A model generated the notes under the pieces. It worked only from the letters and a program-made list of their open reading frames with translations, searched no databases and had not been told where the DNA came from. A program made the translations under genes and the position numbers. Shown here in pieces: positions 1 through 8,027 of a DNA stretch of 48,243 nucleotides; positions within the stretch are counted from its first letter, which is position 1; every line of letters begins with the position of its first letter. The stretch spans positions 1-48,243 of the forward strand of contig OUUY01000002.1 of assembly GCA_900302705.1 (NCBI GenBank). Reading direction: 5' to 3'. The DNA is from Candidatus Sulfobium mesophilum. GTDB taxonomy: Bacteria > Nitrospirota > Thermodesulfovibrionia > Thermodesulfovibrionales > UBA6898.

Positions 1-451
1 TCATGACAGCTTGGATTGACACAGTTTACCGAACGGTCTCGAAAACGCTACCACAACGTTTCGCAGGAGGTGTACTCCGCAACGGTTGCATTTCCTTGAA
101 CCTGTCGGCTTGTAGGTGTAAATGACACCAACCTCAATGATAATCAGGGCCAGCTTTTCTTAAGTAGCCTTCAACGAAAGTCTCTTTAGGCATTTCGCAC
201 CAGATCAAGCGGGGTCAAAAATCTTCCTCATGCGCCGTCTCGGATCAAAGGCGGTAGACCTATACAGACTATGGGACAAACTAAGCAGATATCCCTTATC
301 TGTGAGCATATCGCACAGCGCAAAGCCTGGTTGATGAGATGCAGCGCCTTGATCTGTTTTTTTATCGATTACTTGCAGCCATGTGCCTGAAATTCTTCGG
401 TGGGGAATCCCCAAAGGGCGCTTTTAATACGGTGGATAAGTATGGGGAATG
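1..451. other. Gene-poor left edge, no confident gene
   Basis: No gene can be supported here. On the minus strand a frame is open from 159 down to a stop at 1-3 (53 codons, no clear start); its translation includes the short Cys pair CNRCG and ends in QSKLS. A second minus-strand frame at 205-414 (69 codons) is rich in Arg and ends DPRRRMRKIFDPA. They could be remnants of one decayed gene, possibly from a mobile element, but I recognise neither. A short inverted repeat (GGTGT / ACACC) lies near 115-130. No rRNA, tRNA, tmRNA or RNase P signature was seen. Confidence 0.3.
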
Positions 452-892
452 TCAGTCCTGCCTGGGTCTAAGGATCTCTTTTATCAGTCTCAATGTTCCT
501 GCTAACCCGTAGCTTTGCAGGATCGTTTTTATTTTTGAGAACCAGGAATACATGAAATTTATCGGGTTCTGGATATTTTTGTCCCAGGCGTAATCGTATT
601 CCCAGACTTTGTCATTTCCGGCGCCGAGCCCCTTAAGGATGTCCCAAACTTTTTCCTTGTCCCGGTCGAGTGAATAAACACAGATGGCGCTCGGGTCCTC
701 GTTCCAGTACTTTGCGCTTTGTATCTTGCCCGAATCTATCAACAGTCGCAGCTTTTCGGCCAACGCAACTATCCTGTCTTTTTTGTCAAAGATTATCCAC
801 TTGCCGCCGTATCTGATCCATTCTTCCCTGTTTATGTCTCGCTCGGCATCAGGAAGAAGCCATGTCCAGAGTATATCCTTTACTTCATGCAT
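452..892 (-). CDS. Hypothetical protein, possibly DUF1917/Bles03-like
   Basis: A 146-residue soluble protein without signal peptide or membrane segment, rich in Trp, Lys and Asp. The central part (a GGKWIIF stretch, then AEKLRLLIDSGK, then a CVYSLDRDKEKVWDILKGLG segment) has the alternating strand/helix look of a small alpha/beta fold. The pattern of a Trp-containing strand followed by a helix and a Lys/Tyr-containing strand recalls the Bles03/DUF1917 family, which has an eIF4E-like fold; this is only a resemblance. The start at 892 has no good Shine-Dalgarno sequence, and the upstream bases are AT-rich. The gene is divergent from the SagB-like gene and shares an intergenic region of about 150 bases with it. 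Function unknown. Confidence 0.6.
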   Translation of the reverse strand: MHEVKDILWTWLLPDAERDINREEWIRYGGKWIIFDKKDRIVALAEKLRLLIDSGKIQSAKYWNEDPSAICVYSLDRDKEKVWDILKGLGAGNDKVWEYDYAWDKNIQNPINFMYSWFSKIKTILQSYGLAGTLRLIKEILRPRQD

Positions 893-968
893 AATTTATA
901 TAAGTCCGTGCCGTGTTATATCGCTGAAAACGGATGACTGCATAAAAAGTCTATCACCCTTTTATCCG

Positions 969-997
969 TTGGCAAAGTCATATCTTTGTGATATAAG
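969..997 (+). promoter_or_regulatory. Sigma70-type promoter of the SagB-like gene
   Basis: TTGGCA at 969-974 and TATAAG at 992-997 are separated by 17 bases, close to the sigma70 consensus. Transcription would begin near 1004. This leaves about 44 bases before the ATG at 1048, or makes the TTG at 1006 nearly leaderless. Confidence 0.55.
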
Positions 998-1047
998 GTA
1001 ACTGCTTGGTCGGATACGAACAATTTATAAGACGCATACTCCGCGAG

Positions 1048-2679
1048 ATGAAAGATAAGACACAACTGGTAGTCCGGTATCACGAAAGGACGAAGCATCA
1101 TCCCAACCGTTACGCAAGATCTCCGGGGTTTTTGGATTGGGAGAACGAACCAGACCCCTTCAGAAGATATGAGGGTGCTACTGTTTTGCCTCTTCCTCTT
1201 GGTGAAGAAGATCCCGACGGCGATTATCGCGATCTATATGAACGAGGCAAAAATCAGTTTCAGCCCTTTACGCTTAGAAATATATCCAAATTCCTTGAGC
1301 TATCCCTCGGTCTTTCTGCCTGGAAATCCTACGGCGGGGCTAAGTGGGCATTACGGATGACTCCCTCAAGCGGAAACCTCCATCCGACTGAGGCGTATGT
1401 CATCCTGGTGCTTTCTGAGAGCAATCATCGGGGAGGGGTGTGCCATTACAGCCCTTTTCTTCACGCGCTTGAACTGAGGGCGGCATTCGATGAGAGGCTC
1501 TGGTTGCGGATCAAAGACTATTGCGGTGGGTCGGGGTTTTTCATCGGCCTGAGCAGCGTATACTGGAGGGAGTCCTGGAAATATGGGGAGCGGGCATACA
1601 GATACTGTAATCAAGATATTGGTCATGCGATGGCGGCATTGAGCTTTGCGGGAAATCTCCTTGGCTGGAAGATGACCTATCTGAACAGCCTTTCGGATCA
1701 GGATGTCGGAACCCTCCTGGGGTTTCAAAAAACTGACTGGATACGGTATGAATCCGAACGCCCGGAGGCTATGTTCTTTGTTCATGACTATTCGGAAATT
1801 AATGCTCCGGCAGATGTCCCGCGTGAAATTGTCGACTCATTCGGATCCCTTTCATATATTGGCGAGCCCAATAGTTTGAGTAATGACCACAGAGACTGGG
1901 AGGTGATCGAGGAGGTGTCATCAGCAGCTGAAAAAGAGCGCAGCCAGGTGGCAAAGTACCGCTATCGGGAATATCCATTTCCCGAAGAAGAGGTCCCCTC
2001 TAAACAGGCGGCCTCAGTCATCCGGCAAAGGAGAAGTGCCCTAGCCTTCGATGCAAGGACCGCTTTGCCGAAAGAAAATTTCCTGGCAATGCTCGACAAA
2101 ACACTTCCGCGGGACAATGCAGCTCCTTTTGATCTGGGGTTAGGTGAGACATCCGTAGACCTCCTAATCTTTGTCCACAGGGTTTCAGGGTTGGAACAGG
2201 GGCTCTATTTCTTCCTCAGGGAAGAAAGCCACCTGGGAGAGATAAGGCGAAGGTGCCGACAGGATTTTCTGTGGGAAAAAGGTGACGGGAAATCAGGGTC
2301 GGTCGGGCTCTACTTCCTTAAGAGAGGGGATTTCCAAAACGAGGGCGCCAAAGCGGGTTGAAACCAGGAGATCGCGGGAGACGGCGTCTTCTCAATGGCC
2401 ATGATTTCACTTTTCAAAGAGAACATAGATATTGATCCCTTTAATTACCGGCGAATTCACTGGGAAGCCGGCATGATCGGCCAGGTTCTCTATCTAGACG
2501 CGGAGGCCCACGGGTTGAGGGGCACAGGCATGGGATGTTTCTTCGACGATGTCACTCATGAACTCATCGGATTGACAGATAATACTTTTCAGGATATTTA
2601 CCATTTCTCAGTGGGAAGGCCCTTTGAGGACAAAAGGATCACAACGCTTCCTCCATACAGCCATTTAAAGGGAAGATAA
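1048..2679 (+). CDS. SagB/ThcOx-type twin nitroreductase, probable selenoprotein (in-frame TGA)
   Basis: An FMN-dependent oxidoreductase of the SagB/ThcOx nitroreductase family, in the long form with two nitroreductase-like domains. The N-terminus (RYHERTKHHPNRYARS, then LDWENEPDPFRRYEG) and the C-terminus (MIGQVLYLDAEAHGLRGTGMGCFFDD, split here as GMIGQVLYL and GTGMGCFFDD, then YHFSVGRPFED and TLPPY) are characteristic. The reading frame contains one TGA at 2359-2361 (residue 438); the same frame continues for 106 codons with full family similarity (NQEIAGDGVFSMAM). In relatives as I remember them the motif reads C-H-Q-D-I-A-x-D-G, which puts the TGA on the Cys. A SECIS-like hairpin follows. 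Read through, the protein is 543 residues, the usual family length. The start is uncertain: ATG 1048 suits the family; TTG 1006 is possible. A simple nonsense mutation is the alternative. The substrate is unknown, and no thiazole/oxazole peptide cluster is nearby. Confidence 0.75.
2359..2393 (+). promoter_or_regulatory. Candidate bacterial SECIS element in the SagB-like gene
   Basis: TGA at 2359-2361 is followed 21 bases later by an apical loop GGC (2383-2385) closed by a 7-bp stem, GGGAGAC (2376-2382) with GUCUUCU (2386-2392), which includes two G-U pairs. Distance, stem length and the G at the loop start fit the published bSECIS rules. The loop is short and the stem has wobble pairs, so the structure is weaker than that of the ArsS gene. 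Confidence 0.6.
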
Positions 2680-2686
2680 GGACATC

Positions 2687-3334
2687 TCAAAGAGAAAGGT
2701 TATTTTTTAAATTATCCACAAGCTTTATGATCATATTCTCGCCTGACTCAAAGCCTGAAAGAGAAGAATCAAAGCTCAGATGATAGTTAAGCGCTTCGGT
2801 CCATTTGACACCTGTCATAGCGTTGACGAACCGCTCCCTCTGGTAATCCATCTCCCTGATAGTTGAACCAGCCTCATTATCGTCGCTTATAGAGCAGACA
2901 TGCATGAGTCGATTTGTACGAAACGCCAGAGGAGCATGGACAAATATATTAATCAGCCCCGGATGACCCTTAAGCACATGAAAGCCGCAGCGCCCAACAA
3001 CCACAGAATTATGTTTTTCAGCTATTTCCCTGATAATTACGGATTCGGTTTCATAAAGCTCTCTGTCGTATATGGGGCGAATCGGCGGCTGCAAATACGT
3101 CGCCTCAGGGCTTCCGTGCAATAAGGTTCTGGAAAGTTTTTCCATAAAAGTGGAGAGTTTCTCTTCCCTTTCCGAAAGATCGGCCTCTTCAGTCCCAAGA
3201 TATTCGGCGGCCTTCCGGAGAATTTCCCTGTCAAAGTATTGAAAACCGAGTTTTTTTGCTATCGATTTGCCGAGATAGGAACCGCCGCTTCCGTATTGTC
3301 TAGATATAGTTACCACCAGAGTCCTGGGATTCAT
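2687..3334 (-). CDS. Cytidylate kinase-like family protein
   Basis: A 215-residue P-loop kinase-like protein of the cytidylate-kinase-like family (Pfam Cytidylate_kin2 type). The N-terminus reads VVTISRQYGSGGSYLGKSIAKKLG, shown here as ISRQYGSGGSYLGK: a glycine-rich nucleotide-binding loop that replaces the classical GxxGxGKS. It is followed by FQYFDREIL, typical of the family. A second motif, VVVGRCGFHVL, and a C-terminal helix with Arg pairs are also usual. I chose ATG 3334 because AAGGAG lies 7 bases upstream; a longer reading from 3409 adds only a Lys/Arg-rich stretch. The substrate of such kinases is not well established, and genuine CMP kinase activity should not be assumed. It converges with the SagB-like gene (stop codons about 7 bases apart). 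Confidence 0.8.
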   Translation of the reverse strand: MNPRTLVVTISRQYGSGGSYLGKSIAKKLGFQYFDREILRKAAEYLGTEEADLSEREEKLSTFMEKLSRTLLHGSPEATYLQPPIRPIYDRELYETESVIIREIAEKHNSVVVGRCGFHVLKGHPGLINIFVHAPLAFRTNRLMHVCSISDDNEAGSTIREMDYQRERFVNAMTGVKWTEALNYHLSFDSSLSGFESGENMIIKLVDNLKNNLSL

Positions 3335-3451
3335 GCCTGAACTCCTTTTCCTTCCCCGCTGGAATGGCTTCCTACAGCGTTTTGATTTTTCTTTCGCTGC
3401 TTGCTGCAAGTAATTCCGGCAGCACAGTTTCGTGTATGATGAAAACGGCCG

Positions 3452-3997
3452 CTACCGGGCGAGCCTTTTATTGATATCCTGTACAGTCTGGTTATTGAGA
3501 AGCTTCATGAACTCGGGATTCTTCATGAGAGCAGCTATGTCGCCTGCCTGAACCGCTCTCATGATTTCGGGATCCCGAAGGACCTTCTGAAAATCGGGAT
3601 CGTTCTGCAGGGCGCTAATTGCAGCCATGATATCACCGTCAGCAAGCATCTTATCCTCAAGCGACTTTGCCCGGCCCTCGGTGTCACCTGGCGCGCCAGA
3701 ATCCCGCCATCGGATGACGCGGACTTTGGACGCTTCAATACGCAGCGTCCCGAGAGTAGCAGACCTGACTGTATAGATGCCTTTCGACATTGAAACAACT
3801 TCTCCGGTGATCACGCTGCCATCAGTAAGCTCGATATCCCGCATCTCAGCGGCATTCACCAGTGGAGCTGGAGCAATCAGGAATAGAGTTCCCATAATAA
3901 GCGATATAACGAAGCAGTCGATTGACCTCACAGTTTGCCGCCAAAAAGACAACGGGCAAACGCGGTAAAGACTGACAGGCATTTGCTTCTTACACAT
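3452..3997 (-). CDS. Exported protein with STI1/DP-like motifs
   Basis: A 181-residue secreted or membrane-anchored protein. A hydrophobic segment at about residues 29-51, ending in LVNAAE, acts as signal peptide or anchor. A small beta-rich domain follows (about 53-95: IELTDGSVITGEVVSMSKG, then YTVRSATLGTLRI), resembling SH3/Sm-like domains found in exported proteins. The C-terminal 70 residues hold a helical array NDPDFQKVLRDPEIM ... KNPEFMKLLNN with repeated D/N-P-E/D motifs, as in the STI1 (DP) domains of Hop/Sti1 co-chaperones. The start at 3997 is directly preceded by a promoter and has no Shine-Dalgarno sequence, so the mRNA may be leaderless; an internal ATG six codons later is possible. 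A role in envelope protein quality control is conceivable but unproven. Confidence 0.7.
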   Translation of the reverse strand: MCKKQMPVSLYRVCPLSFWRQTVRSIDCFVISLIMGTLFLIAPAPLVNAAEMRDIELTDGSVITGEVVSMSKGIYTVRSATLGTLRIEASKVRVIRWRDSGAPGDTEGRAKSLEDKMLADGDIMAAISALQNDPDFQKVLRDPEIMRAVQAGDIAALMKNPEFMKLLNNQTVQDINKRLAR

Positions 3998-4003
3998 AGT
4001 TTT

Positions 4004-4033
4004 ACTCTATTCGTAAGATAGGCGGGTTGTCAA
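4004..4033 (-). promoter_or_regulatory. Sigma70 promoter, probably leaderless transcript
   Basis: On the minus strand TTGACA (4028-4033) and TAGAGT (4004-4009) are 18 bases apart. The -10 box ends 6 bases before ATG 3997, so transcription should start at or next to the start codon. Confidence 0.6.
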
Positions 4034-4178
4034 GACGATGATCTTGTCTCCCTAAATCTCGTCGTCCATCTCCGGACTTTGCCGCGCGAACGTGTTTAAA
4101 ACAGAAGGGCGGTTCCTCAAAGCTTTTATGTAGTATAATGAAACAGTTGAGTGGACCCGACATATCAAAGGAGAACCC

Positions 4179-5684
4179 ATGAGAGCGCTCCTCATTTATC
4201 CTGAATTCCCGGATACGTTCTGGAGTTTCAGATATGCCCTGAAATTTATCAACAGAAAGGCCAGCAGTCCACCCCTGGGATTACTGACCATCGCAGCGAT
4301 GCTTCCCGAGACGTGGGAGAAGAGACTCGTCGATATGAATGTGGAAAGCCTGCATAATGATCACCTGAGGTGGGCCGACCTTGTCTTCATCAGTGCGATG
4401 TCAGTGCAGAAAGAATCTGTAAAAGGAGTGATCGCAAGATGCAGGTCTGCCGGCGTCAGAATCGTGGCAGGCGGTCCTCTTTTTACGACCGAATATGAAG
4501 CATTTGAGGAGGTGGACCATCTGGTTCTTAACGAGGCCGAAATAACGCTGCCCCGATTCCTGGAAGATTTCAATAGCGGCGCTGCCGGGCATTTATATGC
4601 CACTGATGAGTGGGCGGACATACGGAAGACGCCCGTTCCCATGTGGAGACTGATCAACATAAAGCGCTATGCCTCAATCAATATACAGTATTCGCGCGGA
4701 TGCCCTTTCAACTGCGAGTTTTGCGATATTACCCTGCTCTGCGGACGCACGCCGCGTACGAAAGATAAAGAACAGATCATGAAGGAACTCGACAGCGTGT
4801 ACGAATACGGGTTCAGGGGCCAGGTTTTTTTTGTTGATGATAATTTCATCGGTAACAAGAAAAAACTGAGGGAGGAAGTACTCCCAGGTATCATCAGATG
4901 GATGGAGAGAAAGAAGCATCCCTTTTCCTTCAATACGCAGGCATCCATAGAGTTGTCGGATCATGAAGACCTTATGCAAATGATGGTCAGGGCCGGATTC
5001 GATGTTGTCTTCGTCGGCATTGAGACCCCTCATGAACAAAGTCTTGCGGAATGCAGTAAGTTCCATAACAGGAACCGCGATCTTCTGGCAAGTGTCAGGA
5101 AGATCCAGAAGGCCGGTCTTGAGGTGCAGGGCGGATTTATTGTCGGTTTTGACCACGACCCTGTCACGATTTTCGACACGCAGATCAGGTTTATCCAGGC
5201 GAGCGGTGTTGTTACGGCCATGGTCGGCGTCCTCATTGCACTTCCTCGTACTCAGCTTTACGAGAGGCTACAAAAGGAACAACGGCTGCTGGAAGAGACA
5301 TCCGGGAACAACACTGATTTCTCGACAAACTTCATCCCCAAAATGGACTATGACCTGTTGATCAGCGGCTACAAACGGGTACTCGGCACCCTTTATTCGC
5401 CCAAGTACTACTATCAAAGGATAGAAACCTTCCTGAGGGAATACATCCCGCCCGAAAAAAAGAAGAAGGCCTTTTGGTTTCGGCCCAACTATCTGGCAGC
5501 GTTTGTCAGGTCCACCATAGTCCTCGGGGTTATTGGAAAAGAGCGTTTCCATTATTGGAGGCTTTTGTTTTGGACTATTTTCAGACGCCCTCGTCTTTTT
5601 TCGCAGGCTGTGACTCTCTCGATCTACGGGTTCCATTTCCGGAGGGTCTTTGAAGAACGGATTGGCGACACAGATATCTTATGA
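4179..5684 (+). CDS. B12-binding radical SAM protein, DUF4070 type (HpnP/HpnR-like)
   Basis: A 501-residue enzyme with an N-terminal cobalamin-binding-like domain (residues 1-140; SPPLGLLTIAAMLP and VAGGPLFTTEYEAF are typical) followed by a radical SAM domain. The 4Fe-4S ligands are C175, C179 and C182 in GCPFNCEFCD. The ALPRTQLYERLQKEQRL stretch and the Arg/Tyr-rich C-terminus fit the DUF4070 C-terminal domain. Relatives include the hopanoid methylases HpnP and HpnR and many uncharacterised enzymes that methylate or modify unactivated carbon. No hopanoid gene is nearby, so the substrate stays open. The start ATG 4179 is preceded by AAAGGAG at a good distance, and TATAAT at 4134-4139 may be the -10 box. 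The gene stands alone. Confidence 0.85.
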   Translation: MRALLIYPEFPDTFWSFRYALKFINRKASSPPLGLLTIAAMLPETWEKRLVDMNVESLHNDHLRWADLVFISAMSVQKESVKGVIARCRSAGVRIVAGGPLFTTEYEAFEEVDHLVLNEAEITLPRFLEDFNSGAAGHLYATDEWADIRKTPVPMWRLINIKRYASINIQYSRGCPFNCEFCDITLLCGRTPRTKDKEQIMKELDSVYEYGFRGQVFFVDDNFIGNKKKLREEVLPGIIRWMERKKHPFSFNTQASIELSDHEDLMQMMVRAGFDVVFVGIETPHEQSLAECSKFHNRNRDLLASVRKIQKAGLEVQGGFIVGFDHDPVTIFDTQIRFIQASGVVTAMVGVLIALPRTQLYERLQKEQRLLEETSGNNTDFSTNFIPKMDYDLLISGYKRVLGTLYSPKYYYQRIETFLREYIPPEKKKKAFWFRPNYLAAFVRSTIVLGVIGKERFHYWRLLFWTIFRRPRLFSQAVTLSIYGFHFRRVFEERIGDTDIL

Positions 5685-5861
5685 TTGCCGACGATAAATG
5701 GCAGAGTCCAAAGGGTCTTCCATTTGTAGTCCTCTAGGCTTTCGGGTCGTAACTTTTTCTGACGGCTAATCAATATGTTGGCTGCGTACGGCGACGGATA
5801 TCAGAACTGAAAAAATTGGAAAGGCATCAATAGAAACCGGATGAATCTGATAGAATTTATA

Positions 5862-6779
5862 TCAGGAGTCGCTGTCAGTTTCTTCAACAACTCCGTGGCA
5901 ATTGAGTGAAGGGGCAATGCCTCTTTTTTCGCCTGAGATTTTCACCTCGCTGGGCTTGGGTTTAGCCTTACGGTTGTGTGCCACCAGAGATCTGACGACT
6001 TCCCATCCGATCTTATTCATTTCAGCCATTTTTGTGATCTCTTCTATCGCAACCCTGTTGTCATATGGGGCAGCCCGGTAAGGCCTTGGGGAAATAAGGG
6101 CATCATATACATCACATACAACTATTATCTCCACCATACGGTCCGTGAGCTTTATGCAGCGGGGCATTCCTGAACCATCTTTCCTCTCATGATGATCCCG
6201 CGCCACTATGGCTGAAAGATCTTTTGGGTCCTTTTGAAAATAGCTGAGGAGGACGTATCCCGCAGCGGCATGATGATCTATAATACTCCTTTCAGCCCTG
6301 GTGAGCGGAGTGTCTTTTTTTAAGATATGCAGTGGAATGCAGGTCTTGCCAATATCATGAGTAGGACCAATTGAAGCTGCGGTCAACCACTCCCGATAAT
6401 CAACCAACAGATCTCTATTAATCAATGCAGAAAGAGCAAATACCATAAGGACGTGGCAGTATGTATGGTAGTCGCTTCTCTTGAAATAATCCAGAAACTG
6501 AAGAATCGGACTGACGAGGTGGACCTTTCCCAGCATGCTCATGACTTCTGCAATTTTATCCCGACCGGAGAAAATTATGTCGTAAGGGGGCTTGCTTATC
6601 AGATGGAGCAAGTCATGCTTTACCTCGCTATACTCGAGCAATGGATATGCTTGAAAAGATCTTGCTTTGTTTGAAAAGATCAGCTCCTTTAACGTCTCAG
6701 TCGAAAGGACAGCGCCGGCCGGCAGCAAAGGGCGGTTATCCAATGTTTGCACAGGGTAAGAGAGTCTTATAACATTCAT
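5862..6779 (-). CDS. HD-GYP-like phosphodiesterase with altered GYP motif
   Basis: A 305-residue protein with an N-terminal segment of about 100 residues of no recognised type and an HD-GYP domain at about 105-265. The metal-binding HD is H141-D142 (HDIGKTCIP), and HH(E) is at 196-198 (HHERKDGSGMP). The hallmark GYP is replaced by G-M-P (204-206), while DGSG before it is intact. HD-GYP enzymes hydrolyse cyclic di-GMP to GMP; the Tyr-to-Met change may alter partner binding more than catalysis. There is no receiver or other sensor domain, and no membrane segment. The gene has a strong promoter at 6797-6825 and no Shine-Dalgarno sequence. The C-terminal 35 residues are low in structure. Confidence 0.8.
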   Translation of the reverse strand: MNVIRLSYPVQTLDNRPLLPAGAVLSTETLKELIFSNKARSFQAYPLLEYSEVKHDLLHLISKPPYDIIFSGRDKIAEVMSMLGKVHLVSPILQFLDYFKRSDYHTYCHVLMVFALSALINRDLLVDYREWLTAASIGPTHDIGKTCIPLHILKKDTPLTRAERSIIDHHAAAGYVLLSYFQKDPKDLSAIVARDHHERKDGSGMPRCIKLTDRMVEIIVVCDVYDALISPRPYRAAPYDNRVAIEEITKMAEMNKIGWEVVRSLVAHNRKAKPKPSEVKISGEKRGIAPSLNCHGVVEETDSDS

Positions 6780-6796
6780 AAAAAATTCTTGACGCT

Positions 6797-6825
6797 ATAT
6801 TACGCTGATCCCTGATTATTTTCAA
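6797..6825 (-). promoter_or_regulatory. Sigma70 promoter of the HD-GYP gene
   Basis: On the minus strand TTGAAA (6820-6825) and TAATAT (6797-6802) are exactly 17 bases apart. The -10 box ends 17 bases before the ATG, which gives a leader of about 10 bases without a Shine-Dalgarno sequence. Confidence 0.6.
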
Positions 6826-6924
6826 TAACGATGTCGGGAAGAAAGTATACGAAAGCTGGCTTCTTGCGGATAAAACATCTATCAGGCTAATACTTTTGCA
6901 GCCTCCGCCTCCTATGCCGCAAAA

Positions 6925-7890
6925 TCAGTGAATGACAGAAAAAGACTCGGCTGACCCAAAAGGTCCGGCCTGGTACTGTTCGACATCCTCAAGTATCAAC
7001 AGGGAATAGGATCTGCGCTCGACACTAAGAGGAGACGCAGTTACGAGAAACTCAGCACTCATGGTCAGGCTGTTCTTACTCAGCATCATACTGGCCCGCC
7101 TGCGGCATACCCTGCGGCAGCAAATGGCTTCATACACCGTATTCCTGATGACACATTTATTGCAGGAGGCAGAGCGGCCACAACCCTCAGGGGCATTAGT
7201 GGAATGGACGCAGTTCATTGTCTCACCCGATCTTTTCATAAAGAAGCTGGCTGTATCATTGCTGCCCATGAGCTCAGCGGCCGCCGAGTTACAGAAAATA
7301 ATTTTCAGGTCGAAATCGACTATGAGCACCGGGTTTGGAAAGGCGTTAAGAATGTTTCGCGAGACCTCGGACCCTGCAATAGGGCATTGCTCCATTGATT
7401 GTGCGACTCCATATTTTTCAGCCAACTGGCGGCACTCCTTGTGGTGCTGGGCACAGAAACTAGAAAGGCTTTTGACAAGAGATGCGAGCTCCGCGTTTGA
7501 CTGTTTCATTATGGAAAGGAAAAAGTGTTCGCCGAAGGTCTTCTCTATTTCTTCAACGATATTAAGTGCGTTCTCGAGCGTCGGCGCAGGCCCCTCATCA
7601 AATTGCCGCATTTTCCTCAGGCCTTCTTCAATGAATGGCAGGTCGATCTCCGAATGACTGTAAAGAGAGGGGGCCTTCCCGACTATCCTCATCTGGTAGC
7701 GGGCTAAATTAGATAGTCTTAGTTCCTCTTCACTCAGGCATTCAAAAAAAGCCTTAATCTCCTCATTGCCGGAAAAAGCATGTGCCAGCCTGTCGTAAAA
7801 TTCGGATATCCGCTTCTGCACATCCTCAATAATTTTGAGTGCTATCGGCATACCTGTCATAGCTTCGGATCCAACGAATGGAGTACTCAC
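6925..7890 (-). CDS. Ferritin-like plus PAS-like sensor protein with Cys cluster
   Basis: A 321-residue soluble protein. Residues 15-160 are helical, with acidic and His residues spaced as in rubrerythrin-like four-helix bundles (EEIKAFFECLSEEELR, FGEHFFLSIM, and QHHKECRQLAEKYG). A PAS-like domain follows (about 180-300; NAFPNPVLIVDFDLKIIFCN, given here in part). It contains the Cys-rich insert MNCVHSTNAPEGCGRS with ASCNKCVIRN, a pattern found in PAS proteins of deltaproteobacteria and Nitrospirota that could bind metal, an Fe-S cluster or heme. There is no kinase, GGDEF or other output domain. The start is probably GTG 7890; ATG at 7860 or 7851 is also possible. It may sense redox state or metal and act on a partner elsewhere. 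Confidence 0.65.
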   Translation of the reverse strand: MSTPFVGSEAMTGMPIALKIIEDVQKRISEFYDRLAHAFSGNEEIKAFFECLSEEELRLSNLARYQMRIVGKAPSLYSHSEIDLPFIEEGLRKMRQFDEGPAPTLENALNIVEEIEKTFGEHFFLSIMKQSNAELASLVKSLSSFCAQHHKECRQLAEKYGVAQSMEQCPIAGSEVSRNILNAFPNPVLIVDFDLKIIFCNSAAAELMGSNDTASFFMKRSGETMNCVHSTNAPEGCGRSASCNKCVIRNTVYEAICCRRVCRRRASMMLSKNSLTMSAEFLVTASPLSVERRSYSLLILEDVEQYQAGPFGSAESFSVIH

Positions 7891-7990
7891 ATAATTAGCT
7901 TACCTAAAAGCAAGGGAGATTATCTGTCGGATGATTTCTGTTTTTTCTGTGGGATTATCTCTTACATTTACGCGGACCGCGTCATCCGCT

Positions 7991-8020
7991 TTGGAAAATT
8001 GTTTTTGAAAAATGTAATAT
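7991..8020 (+). promoter_or_regulatory. Sigma70 promoter of rnhA, probably leaderless
   Basis: TTGGAA (7991-7996) and TAATAT (8015-8020) are 18 bases apart. The -10 box ends 7 bases before the GTG start at 8028, so the transcript would begin at or near the start codon. Confidence 0.55.
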
Positions 8021-8027
8021 AAACATA

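Noticed and set aside
1006-1048. TTG at 1006 as start of the SagB-like gene
   Set aside because: It lies 8 bases after the -10 box and would be a leaderless TTG start, which is rare; ATG 1048 fits the family N-terminus. It cannot be excluded.
2359-2361. TGA in the SagB-like gene as the end of one gene and ATG 2395 as start of another
   Set aside because: The second part has no ribosome site, is in the same frame and is the C-terminal part of the same protein family. Selenocysteine or nonsense mutation explains it better.
5685-5861. Hairpin AAATGG...CCATTT (about 5696-5728) as terminator or riboswitch
   Set aside because: It has no T-run and no recognisable riboswitch consensus.
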